A DNA stretch of 27,199 nt from Lentisphaeraceae bacterium (lineage in GTDB: Bacteria; Verrucomicrobiota; Kiritimatiellia; RFP12; UBA1067), in assembly GCA_004551905.1 (NCBI GenBank), contig SFPL01000063.1, positions 1 to 27,199 of the forward strand, read 5' to 3'. Positions 1 through 6,136 of this stretch are shown here, piece by piece. Numbering within the stretch: position 1 is the first letter of the stretch; each line of letters begins with the position of its first letter. Under the pieces are notes generated by a model. That model was not told the origin of the DNA, made no database searches, and saw only the letters and a list, made by a program, of their open reading frames with translations. A program made the position numbers and the translations under genes.

Positions 1-137
1 AAGTCAAGGGGGAATCTGCAAAAAAGTCAAAATATGCAGGACGGGCCGGGATGGCGCGACGCCATCCCGGCCCTGTGGACAAAGGTCGCCTCCTACGGCC
101 TACCTGTGCGAAGAATTAGGGATTTGTAATCCGTGGG
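1..137 (+). repeat. Left copy of a perfect 137-bp terminal inverted repeat
   Basis: These 137 bases are repeated without a mismatch, in inverted orientation, at 27060-27196. Inside lies a perfect palindrome: the 14-base arm at 43-56 (GGGCCGGGATGGCG) pairs with 60-73 across a 3-base loop. A smaller one, GGATT-TGT-AATCC, lies near 120-132. The outer end has two short direct repeats beginning AAGTCAA and ending TGCA. No reading frame is supported. The copy ends 11 bases before the -35 of the lipid-transport operon. It is most likely a dispersed repeat that stopped the assembly at both ends; a mobile-element terminus is the alternative, but no transposase is present. Confidence 0.9.
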
Positions 138-147
138 CGGACGCTAC

Positions 148-177
148 TTGGCGGCGGCAGTCTGATTTTGGTATAAT
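148..177 (+). promoter_or_regulatory. Promoter of the lipid-transport operon (extended -10)
   Basis: TTGGCG at 148-153, an 18-base spacer and TATAAT at 172-177, with TGG just before the -10 (169-171). The ATG at 186 follows the -10 by only 8 bases, so transcription should start at or next to the start codon and the mRNA should be leaderless. No Shine-Dalgarno sequence is present. Confidence 0.75.
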
Positions 178-185
178 TCGCATAT

Positions 186-749
186 ATGAAAGCACTTTTC
201 CTGTCTCTGCCGATTCTGGCACTCGTCGGCTGCCTCATCGCCCATCCGCCGGAAGCCGCGGAGTGGACGGTCGAGAGCGCGGCGAAGGCGTCCGAGTCCG
301 CCAAGCCGAAGTACGGCACAGTCCGCATCTCCTACGTCGCGGTGCGCTCGCCCTACGACGGGCGCCGCTTCGTGGTGGCCCGTCCCGACGGCTCGCTCGC
401 CTTCGACTCGTTCAACGCCTTCGCCGCGTCGCCGCCGCAGCTCCTGAAGGGGCCGGTGCTCGACGCGATTGCCGCTTCCGGCCGCTTCAAGGCGGTGGTG
501 GGGCCGAGTTCCTCTATGGTGGTGGACGGCGTTCTCGAGGTCACCGTGAACCGTCTCCGGCTCGACTGCCGCGAGAAGGACCGCCGCTTCGCCGAGGTGT
601 CGGTCTCGCTCACGCTGCTCGGCGCCTCGCGGGAGATCGCCGGGCGCGCGACCGGCGTCGGCGTTGCCGACGCGGCGGACGGTAGATACACGGCGGCGTT
701 CTCGTCCGCCTTCGACGCGGCGATGGCGGAGGCGCTTGCGGCGCTGTAG
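186..749 (+). CDS. ABC-transport auxiliary lipoprotein (PqiC/ABC_trans_aux-like)
   Basis: A 187-residue predicted lipoprotein. The signal peptide ends in a lipobox, LVGC, with the lipidated cysteine at position 16. The rest is a soluble domain with alternating strands and helices. A tyrosine- and arginine-rich segment (RISYVAVRSPYDGRRFVV) is followed by a Ser/Phe-rich stretch and a segment reading VVDGVLEVTVNRL. This pattern fits the auxiliary lipoproteins (PqiC/YmbA, LptE-like fold) that accompany MCE-type lipid transporters. It is first in the operon, 3 bases before mlaE, which supports a role in passing lipids between inner and outer membranes. The family is assigned mainly from context; sequence identity to PqiC is weak by eye. 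The ATG is chosen because it gives the signal peptide and lies at leaderless distance from the promoter. Confidence 0.7.
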   Translation: MKALFLSLPILALVGCLIAHPPEAAEWTVESAAKASESAKPKYGTVRISYVAVRSPYDGRRFVVARPDGSLAFDSFNAFAASPPQLLKGPVLDAIAASGRFKAVVGPSSSMVVDGVLEVTVNRLRLDCREKDRRFAEVSVSLTLLGASREIAGRATGVGVADAADGRYTAAFSSAFDAAMAEALAAL

Positions 750-752
750 GCG

Positions 753-1490
753 ATGGGCACGCTGGACTTCATCGGCGAGACGTGCGCGCGCGCGGCGGGG
801 ATGGTGTTCCATCCGCGGCGCTTCCGCCTGGGCGACTCGCTGCTGGCGTTCCAGCGCTCTGCCTACGACGGTCTCGCGGTAGTATCCGGCGTCGGCTTCC
901 TGCTCGGGGTGATCCTCGCCTTCCAGTGCGCCGTGGCGCTGAAGATGTTCGGGGTGGAGATCTACGTCTCCGACATGCTGGCGATCGCGCTCTTCCGGGA
1001 GCTCGGGCCGGTCGTGACCGCGATCATCCTCGCCGGCCGCACCGGCAGCGCCTTCGCCGCAGAGATCGGCGCGATGAAGGCGAACGAGGAGCTGAACGCG
1101 CTGACCACGATGGGCCTGCCGCCGGTGCGCTTTCTAGTGATGCCGCGCATCGTCGCCGCAGCGCTGGCGATGCCGCCGCTCACCATCTTCCACGAGCTTG
1201 CCGGGCTCGTCGGCGGCGCGCTGGTGCTTTCGACGATGGGCATTCCGACGCAGGTCTTCTGGCAGCACGTCACCGCCACCTCCACCGCCTTCATGATCGT
1301 CTTCGGCCTCGCCAAGGGCGTCCTCTTCGGCCTGGTGGTTGGCCTCATCGGCTGCTGCGCGGGCATGCGCGCGCCGACCACTTCGGACGGCGTGGGCGCG
1401 GCGGCGACTGCGGCGGTGGTGTGGTCAATCGTGGCGATCGCGGTCGGCGACGGGCTCATCGCGGTGCTGGCGTGGATATGGGGGGTGTGA
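753..1490 (+). CDS. mlaE: MlaE-family ABC transporter permease (phospholipid transport)
   Basis: A 245-residue integral membrane protein of the MlaE/YrbE permease family, the usual length. An N-terminal amphipathic helix is followed by about five hydrophobic segments. The diagnostic stretch GFLLGVILAFQCAVAL leads into ALFRELGPVVTAIILAGRTG and then EIGAMKANEELNALTTMG. That glutamate-rich loop contacts the ATPase in this family. With MlaF and MlaD it should form an inner-membrane complex that moves phospholipids to or from the outer membrane. It begins 3 bases after the lipoprotein gene, and the next gene overlaps its end, so the four genes are one transcription unit. No MlaB STAS partner and no MlaC carrier are encoded here. 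Confidence 0.95.
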   Translation: MGTLDFIGETCARAAGMVFHPRRFRLGDSLLAFQRSAYDGLAVVSGVGFLLGVILAFQCAVALKMFGVEIYVSDMLAIALFRELGPVVTAIILAGRTGSAFAAEIGAMKANEELNALTTMGLPPVRFLVMPRIVAAALAMPPLTIFHELAGLVGGALVLSTMGIPTQVFWQHVTATSTAFMIVFGLAKGVLFGLVVGLIGCCAGMRAPTTSDGVGAAATAAVVWSIVAIAVGDGLIAVLAWIWGV

Positions 1491-2245
1491 CGGTGGCGGA
1501 AGGTCCGATAGTCTCGCTCTCGCACGTCGACGCCGGCTACCCGGGTGCGACGATCCTCGCCGACGTGAGCTTCGACATTGCGCCGGGCGAGATCTTCATC
1601 CTGCTCGGCGGTTCGGGCTGCGGCAAGTCCACCATCCTCAAGCACATGATCGGCCTCAACCCGGTGCTCGCCGGCACACTGACCGTGGCGGGGCTTGAGT
1701 GGACGGCCGCGACGCGCGAGGGGCTCTACCGGCGGATCGGCGTCATGTACCAGTCGGGCGCGCTCTTCGGGTCCATGACCTGCCTCGAGAACGTGATGTT
1801 GCCGCTCGAGGAGTTCACGCGCCTCTCCCGCGCCGAGCGGCGCGAGCGTGCGATGGGGATGCTGCGCGACGTCGAGCTCGCGGACGCCGCCAACCTCATG
1901 CCCTCGGAGATCTCCGGCGGCATGTGCAAGCGCGTCGCGATCGCGCGGGCGATGGCGCTCGACCCCGAGGTGGTATTCCTCGACGAGCCGAGCGCCGGCC
2001 TCGACCCGATCACCTCGTCGTCGCTCGACGACCTCATACTCAGGCTGCGTGCGGAGAAGGGCATGACCTTCGTGGTGGTGTCCCACGAGCTCGCATCGAT
2101 CTTCAAGATCGCCGACCGTGCGGCGATGTTCGACAAGTCCCGGCGGGCGATGGTCGCTCTCGGCGTCCCGGCGGAGCTGCGCGATTCGTCGGACGATCCA
2201 TTCGTCCGCAGGTTCTTCAACAGGGGAGAGTCAGATGGCAAGTGA
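1478..2245 (+). CDS. mlaF: MlaF-family ABC transporter ATPase
   Basis: A 255-residue cytoplasmic ATPase that powers the MlaE permease. It has Walker A GGSGCGKST (about residues 44-52), a Q-loop in MYQSGALFGSMT, the signature ISGGMCKRVAIARA, Walker B VVFLDEPSAGLDP and the switch histidine in VVSHEL. The QSGALF and SGGM wording is typical of MlaF rather than of other ABC ATPases. The start is uncertain. The ATG at 1478 overlaps mlaE by 13 bases. A GTG at 1487 gives a 4-base GTGA overlap. A GTG at 1493 is the best placed behind the GGGGGG tract at 1480-1485. The gene overlaps mlaD by 11 bases at its end, which suggests translational coupling. Confidence 0.93.
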   Translation: MGGVTVAEGPIVSLSHVDAGYPGATILADVSFDIAPGEIFILLGGSGCGKSTILKHMIGLNPVLAGTLTVAGLEWTAATREGLYRRIGVMYQSGALFGSMTCLENVMLPLEEFTRLSRAERRERAMGMLRDVELADAANLMPSEISGGMCKRVAIARAMALDPEVVFLDEPSAGLDPITSSSLDDLILRLRAEKGMTFVVVSHELASIFKIADRAAMFDKSRRAMVALGVPAELRDSSDDPFVRRFFNRGESDGK

Positions 2246-3014
2246 AGGCAAGACCTCGTATACCAAGATCGGCTTCATCGTAGTCGCCGGCATCGTCGCC
2301 GTCGTCGGGTCGCTGTTCTACTTCGGCGGCATCCGCGGCAACGGCGACCTCGTCTACGCCGAGACGTGCTTCGACCGCTCGGTGAGCGGGCTGTCGGTAG
2401 GCAGCGCGGTCAACTTCCGCGGCGTCAAGATCGGCGAGGTCAAGGAGATCTCGTTCGTCGGCAACAAGTACAACGTCCGCGGCGACGACAACCTGCGCGT
2501 CTACATCAAGATGGGCTTCCCGCGCTCCAGGTTGACCGCCTACGAGGACGAGGGCGTCAGCGCGGACGAGACGCTCGGCTACATGGTAGATACCGTCGGC
2601 CTCCGCGCCACCGTCTCCGCGAGCGGCGTCACCGGGCTCTCGCGCATCGAGCTGGACTCCGCGCCGGACTTCCCCGCGATCCAGCCGAGCTGGACCCCGG
2701 AGTGCGCCTACATCCCGCCGAAGCCGTCGCTCATCGACAACTTCTCCGACTCCGCCACCAGGGTGATGGACCAGATCAACCGCATGGACATCGCCGGCGT
2801 CTGGAGCAACGTGAGCGCGTCGGTCGAGTCGCTCGCGCGCCTCTCTGACGGCGTGCAGTCCACGCTCGAGTCGAGCCGCTCCGATGCCGAGCGGATCATC
2901 GGCAACCTCTCCAGCGCCGCCGCCGCTGTGCGCGACCTCGTGGAGCGCCTGCGCGAGCACCCCTCGCTCCTGATCCGCGAGCACGAGGAGCAGCGCCTCC
3001 CCGAGACCAGGTAG
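2235..3014 (+). CDS. mlaD: MlaD-family MCE-domain lipid-binding protein
   Basis: A 259-residue protein with one transmembrane helix (about residues 12-31) followed by a single MCE domain (about 38-125, including SVSGLSVGSAVNFRGVKIGEV). A mostly helical periplasmic C-terminus (about 160-259) follows. MCE proteins form hexameric rings on the periplasmic side of MlaFE and carry lipid through a central pore; the C-terminal helices usually line or extend that pore. The start is well placed: AGGGGAG lies just upstream of the ATG, which falls inside the end of mlaF. This is the last gene of the operon; the next 318 bases are non-coding. No MlaC gene follows, so the outer-membrane partner is likely the lipoprotein at the operon's front. 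Confidence 0.93.
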   Translation: MASEGKTSYTKIGFIVVAGIVAVVGSLFYFGGIRGNGDLVYAETCFDRSVSGLSVGSAVNFRGVKIGEVKEISFVGNKYNVRGDDNLRVYIKMGFPRSRLTAYEDEGVSADETLGYMVDTVGLRATVSASGVTGLSRIELDSAPDFPAIQPSWTPECAYIPPKPSLIDNFSDSATRVMDQINRMDIAGVWSNVSASVESLARLSDGVQSTLESSRSDAERIIGNLSSAAAAVRDLVERLREHPSLLIREHEEQRLPETR

Positions 3015-3043
3015 CGCGCAGCCTGCGGCCACGGCCAACGCAA

Positions 3044-3217
3044 GCGCTGGAAGTGTCTCAGCAGTCAGCAGCCAGCTATCAGCTTCCAGTTGAAATCGGA
3101 TGATCACATCCTCTTTACTGGTCACTGCGTTGTTGGTTGCTGATTGCTGAAGCACTTCCAACGCATCAAATATCTATCAAGTCCTGCGCCAGCCGGGAGA
3201 AGGGTTTGATGCGTTGG
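3044..3217. repeat. Micro-repeat cluster with two competing hairpins after mlaD
   Basis: The non-coding gap from 3015 to 3332 holds four 7-base units resembling TCAGCAG at 3058-3085 and two inverted units TTGCTGA at 3137-3150. Flanking them, GCGCTGGAAGTG (3044-3055) can pair with CACTTCCAACGC (3153-3164), so the whole forms a long imperfect stem. A second, perfect 13-base inverted repeat, CCAACGCATCAAA at 3158-3170 with its complement at 3205-3217, shares CCAACGC with the first stem. The two structures exclude each other. The bases between the arms are more AT-rich than the genes around them. The cluster lies upstream of the gapA promoter, so it would be part of the 3' end of the mla transcript. 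Confidence 0.7.
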
Positions 3218-3238
3218 CCCAAGGTAGCGCCGCCCCCA

Positions 3239-3268
3239 TTGACAAGCGAGGGGCAAAAAGCGTATAAT
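3239..3268 (+). promoter_or_regulatory. gapA promoter (consensus -35 and -10)
   Basis: TTGACA at 3239-3244, an 18-base spacer and TATAAT at 3263-3268. Both boxes are perfect sigma-70 consensus, which fits a highly expressed glycolytic gene. Unlike most promoters in this window it lacks the TG of an extended -10. A leader of about 58 bases follows, ending in an A-rich Shine-Dalgarno region (AAAGAAAAGG) before the ATG at 3333. Confidence 0.9.
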
Positions 3269-3332
3269 ACACACCCAATATCGCCGTCGGGAGGGGTTCC
3301 TGCGCGGACAAAAAAGAAAGAAAAGGTAAAAA

Positions 3333-4334
3333 ATGGCTATCAAGGTTGGCATCAACGGCTTCGGCCGCATCGGCCGCATGGTCTTCCGCGCGGCAGTCGA
3401 GAACTTCGCGAACGACATCGAGGTCGTCGGCATCAACGACCTGCTCGATCCTGACTATCTCGCTTACATGCTCAAGTACGACTCCGTCCACGGCAAGTTC
3501 GACCACGACATCAAGGTCGACGGCACCACGATGACGGTCGACGGCAAGTCGATTCGCCTCACCGCGGAGAAGGACCCCGCGGCCCTCAAGTGGAACGAAG
3601 TCGGCGCCGAGGTCGTGGTCGAGTCGACCGGCCTCTTCCTCACCGACGAGAAGGCCCGCGCCCACATCACCGCCGGCGCCAAGAAGGTCATCATGTCCGC
3701 CCCCTCGAAGGACGCGACCCCGATGTTCGTCTACGGCGTGAACGACAAGACCTACAAGGGCCAGGACATCATCTCCAACGCCTCGTGCACCACCAACTGC
3801 CTCGCCCCGATCTCGAAGGTCCTCAACGACGCCTTCGGCATCAAGCGCGGCCTGATGACCACGATCCACGCCGCTACCGCGACGCAGAAGACCGTCGACG
3901 GCCCGTCCAAGAAGGACTGGCGCGGCGGCCGCGGCATCCTCGAGAACATGATCCCGTCCTCGACCGGCGCGGCTAAGGCCGTCGGCAAGGTCCTGCCCGA
4001 GCTCAACGGCAAGCTCACCGGCATGTCCGTGCGCGTCCCGACCTCAGACGTCTCGTTCGTCGACCTCACCGTCGAGCTCGAGAAGGCCGCGACCTACGAG
4101 GACATCTGCGCGGCGATGAAGAAGGCCAGCGAGGGCGAGCTCAAGGGCATCCTCGGCTACACCGACGAGGCGGTCGTCTCCACCGACTTCCGCGGCGACG
4201 CCCGCACTTCGATCTTCGACGTCAAGGCCGGCATCCAGCTTGACCCCACGTTCGTCAAGGTCTGCTCGTGGTACGACAACGAGTGGGGCTACTCGAACAA
4301 GGTCCTCGAGATGGTCCGCGTCATCGCCAAGTAA
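3333..4334 (+). CDS. gapA: Type I glyceraldehyde-3-phosphate dehydrogenase
   Basis: A 333-residue glycolytic enzyme that oxidises and phosphorylates glyceraldehyde 3-phosphate to 1,3-bisphosphoglycerate in the cytoplasm. The N-terminal NAD-binding motif INGFGRIGR is at residues 7-15, and Asn35-Asp36 in GINDL fits an NAD-preferring site. The catalytic cysteine is Cys152 in SNASCTTNCLAP, and its partner is His179 in TTIHAAT. The phosphate-binding motifs SSTGAAKAVGKVLPEL and RVPTSDVS are intact. Length is normal. It is flanked by its own strong promoter and a strong terminator, so it is a single-gene unit. Codon use is very biased (almost all third positions C or G), as expected for an abundant protein. 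Confidence 0.98.
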   Translation: MAIKVGINGFGRIGRMVFRAAVENFANDIEVVGINDLLDPDYLAYMLKYDSVHGKFDHDIKVDGTTMTVDGKSIRLTAEKDPAALKWNEVGAEVVVESTGLFLTDEKARAHITAGAKKVIMSAPSKDATPMFVYGVNDKTYKGQDIISNASCTTNCLAPISKVLNDAFGIKRGLMTTIHAATATQKTVDGPSKKDWRGGRGILENMIPSSTGAAKAVGKVLPELNGKLTGMSVRVPTSDVSFVDLTVELEKAATYEDICAAMKKASEGELKGILGYTDEAVVSTDFRGDARTSIFDVKAGIQLDPTFVKVCSWYDNEWGYSNKVLEMVRVIAK

Positions 4335-4349
4335 AAACGGCGAGCCGTG

Positions 4350-4389
4350 AAAAAACGTCCGCGGGGGTATTGCCCCGCGGCGTTTTTTT
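4350..4389 (+). terminator. gapA intrinsic terminator
   Basis: CCGCGGGG (4359-4366) pairs with CCCCGCGG (4373-4380) around a 6-base loop. The stem is extended by AAAAAACG (4350-4357) against CG plus T's (4381-4388), and a run of seven T's (4383-4389) follows. It begins 15 bases after the gapA stop. The A-run on the other side would let it work in both directions. Confidence 0.9.
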
Positions 4390-4399
4390 ATGGTATAAT
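4370..4399 (+). promoter_or_regulatory. pal promoter, -35 inside the gapA terminator
   Basis: TTGCCC at 4370-4375, an 18-base spacer and TATAAT at 4394-4399, preceded by TGG (4391-4393). The -35 lies in the loop and 3' arm of the gapA terminator and the spacer spans the T-run. The leader of about 47 bases ends in AGGAGAAAG, a good Shine-Dalgarno sequence for the ATG at 4453. Confidence 0.7.
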
Positions 4400-4452
4400 A
4401 CGCCCCACTGTCAACCCCAACAGATTTCAAAGGAAAAACAGGAGAAAGACAA

Positions 4453-5010
4453 ATGAAGTTCTCGACGATGACGGTGGTTCTGGCCGCAGCTCTCTGCATG
4501 GCCGGCTGCAAGTACGACAAGGCCGCCAAGGGCGGCGTTCCCGGCGATGGCAAGGCGAATGCCAGCGACATCTTTACTTCTGCAGACATCAATGCCAACG
4601 AGGGCTCGCTGGACTCCCTCTCCGAGGCGAAGTTCGACGACCTCTACGCGAAATGCACCGACGTCGACTTCGCGGTCGTCTACTTCGGCTTCGACTCCAC
4701 GGTGATCCCCCAGGGCGAGCTCGGCAAGGTGGACCTCGTCGCGGAGCACCTCAAGGCTAAGTCCGAGCGCGTTGTCGTCGTCGAGGGCAACTGCGACGAG
4801 CGCGGCTCCAACGAGTACAACCTGACCCTCGGTGAGAACCGCGCGATCATCGTGCGCAACTACCTGGTGCAGAACGGCATCGCCGAGAGCCGCATCCAGA
4901 CCCGCAGCTACGGCGAGGAGCGCCCGGCCGCCGAAGGCCACGACGAGAGCGCCTGGGCGCTGAATCGCCGCGCCGAGTTCGGGATCTACGACACGACCCA
5001 GAAGAAGTAG
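4453..5010 (+). CDS. pal: Peptidoglycan-associated lipoprotein (OmpA-family)
   Basis: A 185-residue outer-membrane lipoprotein that ties the outer membrane to peptidoglycan. The signal peptide ends in MAGC, with the lipidated Cys at 19. A flexible linker rich in Ala, Gly, Ser and Asp follows. The OmpA-like domain covers about residues 70-180, with FGFDSTVIPQGE, EGNCDERGSNEYNLTLGENRA (split here for length at its centre), and the closing LNRRAEFGI. The Asp and Arg in CDERGS are the diaminopimelate-contacting positions in this family. No tolB or tolQRA lies nearby, which is unusual for pal. Instead it heads an operon with the Tat translocase genes, 12 bases before tatB. Confidence 0.93.
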   Translation: MKFSTMTVVLAAALCMAGCKYDKAAKGGVPGDGKANASDIFTSADINANEGSLDSLSEAKFDDLYAKCTDVDFAVVYFGFDSTVIPQGELGKVDLVAEHLKAKSERVVVVEGNCDERGSNEYNLTLGENRAIIVRNYLVQNGIAESRIQTRSYGEERPAAEGHDESAWALNRRAEFGIYDTTQKK

Positions 5011-5022
5011 GTTGGGCCCTGA

Positions 5023-5388
5023 ATGGCGCTGGCTATCATCTTTGACGGCGTCGGCTTCGGCGAGTGGTTTGTGCTGCTCGCCGTCGTTCTTGTCGTCGTG
5101 GGCCCGAAGCGCTTGCCGTCCGCAGCGCGCAAGTTTGGCCAGTACTACGCCAAGTTCCGCCGCGCCGCCGACAGCTTCAAGCGCCAGATTCTCGACATGG
5201 ACACCGAGCTCACCAACTCCGTGCGCGACGCCGCGCGCGAGGTCGAGAACGCCGCCAACGAAGTGACGAACGCCGCCGAGGACTTGTTCCGCATCCCGGA
5301 TCCCATTCCTCCAAGTCCCCCCAGTCCCGACAATCCTGTTCATCCAGTAAATCCTGTCGACAACACCGCGTCACCTGATGGCAATTGA
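5023..5388 (+). CDS. tatB: Twin-arginine translocase TatA/TatB-family subunit
   Basis: A 121-residue protein with the hallmark Tat layout. A short N-terminus and one membrane helix (about residues 13-27, FGEWFVLLAVVLVVVGPKR) lead to the GPKRLP hinge and an amphipathic helix. A longer helical region follows (about 50-90, rich in Asn, Glu and Ala). The length and long helix favour TatB over TatA. The last 30 residues are different: an IPPSPPSPDNPVHPVNPV tail encoded by a run of 9-base repeats (5311-5358). Such a tail is not a Tat feature, and it probably arose by repeat insertion at the gene's end. The gene overlaps tatC by 11 bases. No second TatA-like gene is present here, so one may lie elsewhere. 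Confidence 0.88.
   Translation: MALAIIFDGVGFGEWFVLLAVVLVVVGPKRLPSAARKFGQYYAKFRRAADSFKRQILDMDTELTNSVRDAAREVENAANEVTNAAEDLFRIPDPIPPSPPSPDNPVHPVNPVDNTASPDGN
5311..5358 (+). repeat. 9-base micro-repeat at the tatB/tatC junction
   Basis: Two units of the CCCAGTCCC type (5311-5328), then GAC, then three units of the AATCCTGTC type (5332-5358). The 9-base period keeps the tatB frame and yields the peptide PSPPSPDNPVHPVNPV. The composition is less GC-rich than the surrounding genes. The repeat ends 19 bases before the tatC ATG. Confidence 0.8.
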
Positions 5389-6136
5389 CCTCATCGCCAA
5401 GCCCGACGAGCGCAACGACCCTCCGCGCCCGCTGCTCGAGCACCTCCTGGCGCTCCGGGATATGCTTGTTTTCGCCGCAGTCTCTTGGGCGTGCGGGGTC
5501 GTCGTGGCCGGCGTCTTCGCGCCGCAGATCCTCGAGCTGCTCAAGGCGCCCGCCGCCGAGTTCAAGGACCTTCTCCAGGTCGTGGGCATGACCGCGCCGT
5601 TCGACGTTTGGATGTCCATCGCCGCCTGGGGCGGGACCGTCCTAAGCTTCCCGCTCGTCTCCTTCGCCGTCCTCCGGTTCGTCTTCCCCGCGCTCACCAA
5701 CCGAGAGAAGCTCGTCATCCTCTGCGGCATCAGCTTCGGCACCGCTCTCTTCCTCACCGGCGCCGTACTCGCCTACGGCAAGACCCTCCCGCTCGTCGTA
5801 GTCGCCTTCCGCCAGATCGGCCGCTGGATGGGCATCGAGCAGCAGATCATCACCATCGACACCTACATCCCGATTGTCCTCAAGCTCATCGTCGCGTTTG
5901 GCCTCGTCTTCCAGATGCCGCTCATCATCTTCGTCCTGGGCTGCTTCGGCATGGTCACCTCGCAGGCGCTCCGCGAGAAGCGCCGCATAGCCATCGTCGT
6001 CATCTTCGTGCTGTCGATGTTCCTGACGCCGCCGGACCCGATGAGCCAGGTGGTGATGGCGGTTCCGCTCTGCCTCCTCTACGAGATCTCGATCTGGTCG
6101 GTGTGGCTGCGCGAGAAGGGGCGGTTCCGGCGGTGA
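5378..6136 (+). CDS. tatC: Sec-independent protein translocase subunit TatC
   Basis: A 252-residue six-helix membrane protein, the substrate receptor of the twin-arginine export system. The N-terminal LLEHLLALRDML corresponds to the conserved H-L-x-E-L-R region that contacts the twin-arginine signal. A periplasmic segment with FKDLLQVVGMTAPFDVWM and the helix-four motif FGLVFQMPLIIFVLGCFGMV are both typical. The closing LTPPDPMSQVVMAVPLCLLYEISIW (quoted in part) is the most diagnostic stretch. Length is normal. It starts inside the end of tatB and its TGA overlaps the GTG of trkH, so pal-tatB-tatC-trkH are translated from one mRNA. Confidence 0.97.
   Translation: MAIDLIAKPDERNDPPRPLLEHLLALRDMLVFAAVSWACGVVVAGVFAPQILELLKAPAAEFKDLLQVVGMTAPFDVWMSIAAWGGTVLSFPLVSFAVLRFVFPALTNREKLVILCGISFGTALFLTGAVLAYGKTLPLVVVAFRQIGRWMGIEQQIITIDTYIPIVLKLIVAFGLVFQMPLIIFVLGCFGMVTSQALREKRRIAIVVIFVLSMFLTPPDPMSQVVMAVPLCLLYEISIWSVWLREKGRFRR

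Noticed and set aside
3015..3332. A small protein-coding gene in the gap before gapA
   Set aside because: Open frames here run through the micro-repeats and into gapA, with no Shine-Dalgarno sequence and no coding-like codon use.
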